Positions 59,879 through 64,000 of a DNA stretch of 64,000 nucleotides are shown here, piece by piece. The notes under the pieces were generated by a model. It was not told where the DNA came from, did not search any database, and was given only the letters and a program-made list of their open reading frames with translations. The stretch spans positions 61,947 to 125,946 of the forward strand of contig JACEFZ010014530.1 of NCBI GenBank assembly GCA_014155875.1, in the 5' to 3' direction. Numbering within the stretch: position 1 is the stretch's first letter; each line of letters opens with the position of its first letter. This DNA is from Cepaea nemoralis. Its lineage: Eukaryota > Mollusca > Gastropoda > Stylommatophora > Helicidae. A program made the translations under genes and the position numbers.

Positions 59879-60030
59879 CCCAGGAAGGTCAACCCGGTCA
59901 ACAAATGCCCGCAGAAGTCGGATGTGTCGGCCTAACGTCAACGGGGCAAGAACGCAGCTCTGCTATAAACACAGGCACAACGCAATCACGTCCGGGGAAA
60001 AAATCATCCGGATGAACGCAGAAGAAGAAG
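59879..60030 (+). mobile_element. 145-bp SINE with (GAA)n tail, copy 3
   Basis: Same element as 48101 and 51580 with a few small insertions. The 12-bp duplication AAACACCGTCAC lies at 59867-59878 and 60031-60042. Confidence 0.9.
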
Positions 60031-60042
60031 AAACACCGTCAC

Positions 60043-60299
60043 AAGATAAGAGAATTGTGTAACCCATTACTTACCATCAACAAATCTCTCAGATGTAGAC
60101 ATATTCAGCAATGTCAGTTAACAAAAGAGCACAGTCCGATATTCAGACGCGGCCATGTTCAGTAGACGTCAATCATGATGATATCGGAATTTATAAATTC
60201 TCAGCAGCCAAAAGTAATAACGAAACAATTAAAAGTCACCAGGTATTATTACATAAACGTGTCATGTGAAGTTATAATTCAGTAGCATGTCCTTTGCAG
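60043..60299. other. Unassigned non-coding DNA
   Basis: Nothing supported here. Confidence 0.3.
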
Positions 60300-60765
60300 A
60301 ACCTCGCTCCCATAACAGTTGAGTTGAGTTAAGAACCGACATCACTGCACTCAGGACATTCCCATACGTGCTCAGTCCCCTCGTTCAACAGCCAGCGAAG
60401 AGTCATACTACTAGTCGTTCCCGTCGCTATCTGATTAAAAGTTCTCCTGGTCTTCCCTCTCAGTTTTGAGATTCTTCCAGAACCCCTGCCGATCCCCCGC
60501 AATCTCATTCTTTCCACATATGGGTTCTCAATCTGTTCCTTCGCCTTCTCCACCTGGTCCCATAAGCCCTCGACCACCTCCCCCTTGTCCATAGGCAAGA
60601 TACCACCAAGAGGTGCGTTCCCTGCTAGCCTATCAGCCTGTTCATTCCCCCGTACACCCGCATGGCCAGGGCAAAATATCCATAAAATTCTCAGTCTGTG
60701 ACTTCTGAAGCGACGAGAGCCATTCCACACAAAACATTCCTTTCTCCAGCTGAGACACCAGCTGT
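60300..60765 (-). pseudogene. Family C-like LINE, RNase H C-terminal fragment
   Basis: The complement reads PGHAGVRGNEQADRLAGNAP (last RNase H Asp), then KEQIENPYVERMRLRGIGR, a basic linker and WECPECSDVGS before the stop at about 60329. It lies head to head with the plus-strand fragment starting at 60766. Confidence 0.75.
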
Positions 60766-61752
60766 GTAGCAATGAGATACCTCCTTGACTTCCTGACAAT
60801 GGAACAAAGGATCAAGATCTGGAGAGCTAGTGCATACTTAAAAATAAGTGCAGATGAGCAGCACTCTCTGCATGATGCTATATTCAGAGAAAAGGGTGAC
60901 AGGCTAAAGAGGGGCAAATCATGGATGGGTCGGGCGGAAGATGTCGTCAGACAGGTCTGCAGTCTTACCAGTATCAACTCCGGCAAGGAATGGGTCCGGT
61001 GCCTCCAGCTTTTAAGTGCACTTTCTCCTGCATTATCACACTCGACAGACGGTGCAGAGAGCAGAACCCTTCCGCTGTCAATTCAGAGGTCAATGCGCTC
61101 ATCTATGAACACTCAAATAGCCCCGAAGTGCTCATCTATACAGATGGATCTGTTGTAAAGCAGCAGAGAAGTGCGTGGGCATTTACAGCCCGTTCAGCGG
61201 GCCGAACCGTTCAAGAATCCAGTGGTGCCCACTTTATGACCACGAGCAACATGACGATGGAGGTGATGGCAGTTACACAGGCTTTCATATGGCTGGAATC
61301 ACAGTATTATACCAACATGTGTGTACTAAGTGATTCAATGAGCACGATTTAGAAGGTAGAGGCTGGATCTGTGCGTAGACAGTGGACTGAGTCACTGCAG
61401 AAGTCTGTTGTCCGTAAAGTCACCTTCATCTTCGTCTCGGGACATGCGGGAGTCTAGGGAAATGAACGAGCTGATAAACTGGCTGGCTCTGCACCCCCTG
61501 TAGATGGCCAGCCCATGGATCGTGCCGATGTTGTTAACGTCCTCAAAGATTGTCACAAAATGCGCCTGGAGAATGCGACCAGGAGATGCGGGATTAACCA
61601 GACACACAAGATCTCACGGTCTACGACAAAGTTCACGATGTATAGCACCGGTTGTGGTCAAAGGGAAATAATCCAAGTAATTTTACCCCTAAGGAAGTGG
61701 AGGATTACGGCCCATGGATTCTGGAGGATGACACCGGAAGTAGCGTCTTAAC
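60766..61752 (+). pseudogene. Family C-like LINE, post-RT region and RNase H
   Basis: RYLLDFLTMEQRIKIWRASA and RLKRGKSWMGRAEDVVRQVC correspond to family C at 46.2 and 31.0 kb. RNase H acidic motifs all survive: YTDGSVVKQQRSAWAF, TMEVMAVTQAFIW, VLSDSMS, GHAGV-stop-GNERADKLAG. A frameshift near 61010 and two in-frame TAG codons (about 61350 and 61456) break it. Sequence differs enough from 46.2 kb to be another subfamily. Confidence 0.8.
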
Positions 61753-63221
61753 TGCGCAATCGCAGTAAGCTAGCTAGCAGCTGAGAGAACTGATGGTTGT
61801 CTGGCCGGCTGGCGAACTTCTGTCTGGCAGCAGTGATTTGAATAAATTGGTTCCAGTGTCAACATACAGTTTGAAGACTGTAGACAGTATGTCCCCAAGT
61901 TGGACTGAGGTTCCATACTTCTAACTGCATGTCGGAAGGAAAGGTAAGAATACGACTGTTCTTGTATCGGTTCGTGTCGAAATTCCGATCATAAAATGTT
62001 GCATAGTGCATGCAGCCGTGTTCACCCGTAGGTCAAGGGCGAGCCTGTAAATGCTGCAGCAAGCGGGCCTGTTTATTTGACCCCATTTTCATCTGGCCTG
62101 TTTATTTGACCCAGTTCTGTCCTGTCTTAAACAGTCTGTGGTGTTGCCAACAGTGCACTGCCGAGACAGGATAAAAAATGCATGCTTGGTCTCACGCGCC
62201 AGAAAATGGCTGGGGGGAAATGAGATTGGCTTGTTGGTGATTTGATGGCACTACTGGGCCGCCTTTTAACTCAGGCGTAGTGCACACAACCGGAAGTCGG
62301 TGAAAGCGTAACTAAACCCTACCGAGTGGGGTATCCTCCGACTCGGCCGGTCAAGAGGAATCTCATGGGAATGTCCGCGGTCAAATCGACGGGCATTTGA
62401 GCGATCCCGCGCGTGTCGAAGTTCGCGTCTTTTGGCAGGGCGACTGCTGGGTTTTTCTTTGCCTTCCTCATACACCTTGTGTTCAAGGTCTCCTTAACGG
62501 ACTACCATTCTAGTTTATAGTTGATTCCTGTGAGGAGAACAACGGGGAAGGGAAAGACGGAAAAGTGATGCTACAGACATGTCTGATGGTTGCAGAAGGG
62601 ATGAATTGGGGAAAGCATGACCACCTGGGAAGAGCTGGAAGGGGGTTTTGCCAACGGCCCTCCTTCAGGGCCATCTTGCCTATGGGTACTGTAGACCTTC
62701 TAACCATGTATGTCATTAGAAGACTTCCTCTGGGGAACTGGGGCACAGACACTAATGACCAATTACCATAGGTTCACTCTATCCCCAGTCCAGGGAGACA
62801 GATGTTCTATTCAGCTGCTTTTCAGACCCCAGACCTTATTCTTTCTCTGAGCCTGAGGCATGGCCTTTAATTGAACCACCACCCATCTTAGGGATGTGAT
62901 TCACTCTCTGAGTACCGTGAGGATGTTTATTCCCATATGGTGGGTCATGATCACGTGATTCTCACAGAAGGTTGCCTGTGTCATTTTTTCCAGATTCTAC
63001 CTTCCGGAGAGGAGTGATGGAGAGTCAGTAAAATCATCTTTCTGTGCCAGCATCAGCAGTCTGGACAAACCAGTCAACGTGAGGTGATCATACAGCCCAC
63101 TACCCAGTCAGTCGTCTTTACCCTCAGCGTAGGTCCAAGATGACTAAACAACCAGTTTAAGATACAAACAACGTCTGGGCATGTATACTGATCGTGTGAT
63201 TGTCCAGATGTGCCACTCATG
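61753..63221. other. Unassigned DNA
   Basis: No gene recognised. A GC-richer stretch at about 62150-62470 stands out from its surroundings; I cannot assign it. Confidence 0.3.
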
Positions 63222-63228
63222 ACCTATG

Positions 63229-64000
63229 AGTAAAGTAAAGGTGAACATGACAATAAGTAAAGTAAAGGTGAACATGAGACAATAAGTAAAGTAAAGGTGA
63301 AAATGAGACAATAAGTAAAGTAAAGGTGAAAATGAGACAATAAGTAAAGTAAAGGTGAAAATGAGACAATAAGTAAAGTAAAGGTGAAAATGAGACAATA
63401 AGTAAAGTAAAGGTGAACATGAAACAATAAGTAAAGTAAAGGTGAAAATGAGACAATAAGTAAAGTAAAGGTGAACATGAAACAATAAATAAAGTAAAGG
63501 TGAAAATGAGACAATAAGTAAAGTAAAGGTGAACATGAGACAATAAGTAAGGTAAAGGTGAACATGAGACAATAAGTAAAGTAAAGGTGAACATGAGACA
63601 ATAAGTAAAGTAAAGGTGAACATGAGACAATAAGTAAAGTAAAGGTGATCATGAAACAATAAATAAAGTAAAGGTGAAAATGAGACAATAAGTAAAGTAA
63701 AGGTGAACATGAGACAATAAATAAAGTAAAGGTGAACATGAGACAATAAGTAAAGTAAAGGTGAACATGAGGCAATAAGTAAAGTAAAGGAGAACATGAA
63801 ACAATAAGTAAAGTAAAGGTGAACAAGAGACAGTATGTAAAGGTGGACATGAGACAATAAGTAAAGTAAAGGTGAACATGAGACAATAAATAAAGTAATT
63901 GTGAACATGAGACAATAAGTAAAGTAAAGGTGAACATGAGACAATAAGTAAAGTAAAGGTGATCATGAAACAATAAATAAAGTAAAGGTGAAAATGAGAC
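63229..64000. repeat. 29-bp satellite, about 26 units, continuing past the window
   Basis: Units of AATAAGTAAAGTAAAGGTGA plus ACATGAGAC repeat with variants (ACATGAAAC, AAATGAGAC, TCATGAAAC). Long minus-strand frames rich in LYFTYCLMF are repeat artefacts. Confidence 0.97.

Noticed and set aside
60300..61752. Twin-priming inversion of a single LINE
   Set aside because: Both pieces contain the RNase H end, whereas twin priming would invert an upstream segment only.
63144..63973. 266-codon frame rich in LYFTYC, like a membrane protein
   Set aside because: It is the reverse complement of a 29-bp satellite and is open in several frames equally.

Overview
This is non-bacterial, animal-type genomic DNA that is almost entirely transposable elements, their fragments and tandem repeats. 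The mixture (RTE-type and RNase H-bearing I-type LINEs, a Ty3/gypsy fragment with integrase before reverse transcriptase, a gag-only LTR element, mariner, a DD83E Tc1-like transposase, Helitron-like DNA, tRNA-derived SINEs, a C2H2 zinc-finger array) suggests an invertebrate metazoan, plausibly a mollusc or other lophotrochozoan. The species cannot be named from the sequence. No rRNA, bona fide tRNA gene or CRISPR array was seen, and I found no single-copy host gene I would call intact.

Layout. 1-10 kb: an intact transposase reading frame running off the left edge, an RNase H LINE fragment, a Helitron-like element dominated by about 290 copies of GTAT, a possible long LTR, and a gypsy pol fragment. 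10-14.4 kb: a SINE, two RTE LINE fragments and a large palindrome. 15.7-21.7 kb: a structurally complete non-autonomous LTR retrotransposon (LTRs, 5-bp target duplication, gag-like ORF, no pol). 21.6-27.1 kb: a tandem duplication of about 2.79 kb carrying a chain of stem-loops. 27.1-35.6 kb: SINEs, mariner copies, and one LINE split by another. 35.8-42.4 kb: zinc-finger remnants, a broken zinc-finger array and three minisatellites. 42.4-49.1 kb: I-type and RTE LINEs with nested SINEs. 49.9-57.4 kb: a piggyBac-like deletion derivative and two multi-level nests, one holding a nearly full-length RTE. 57.6-64 kb: further LINE fragments, a third copy of a 145-bp SINE, and a 29-bp satellite reaching the right edge.

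The elements relate to each other as layers. Target-site duplications (TSDs) of 7-15 bp let many insertions be ordered in time. Two LINEs plausibly supply machinery to SINEs here: one whose (GAA)n tail matches the tail of a short SINE, and the RTE whose 5' region shares a core with a poly(A) SINE. Most coding fragments carry single-base frameshifts. The two copies of the 2.79-kb duplication also differ mainly by single-base indels, so some frameshifts may be assembly errors rather than decay.
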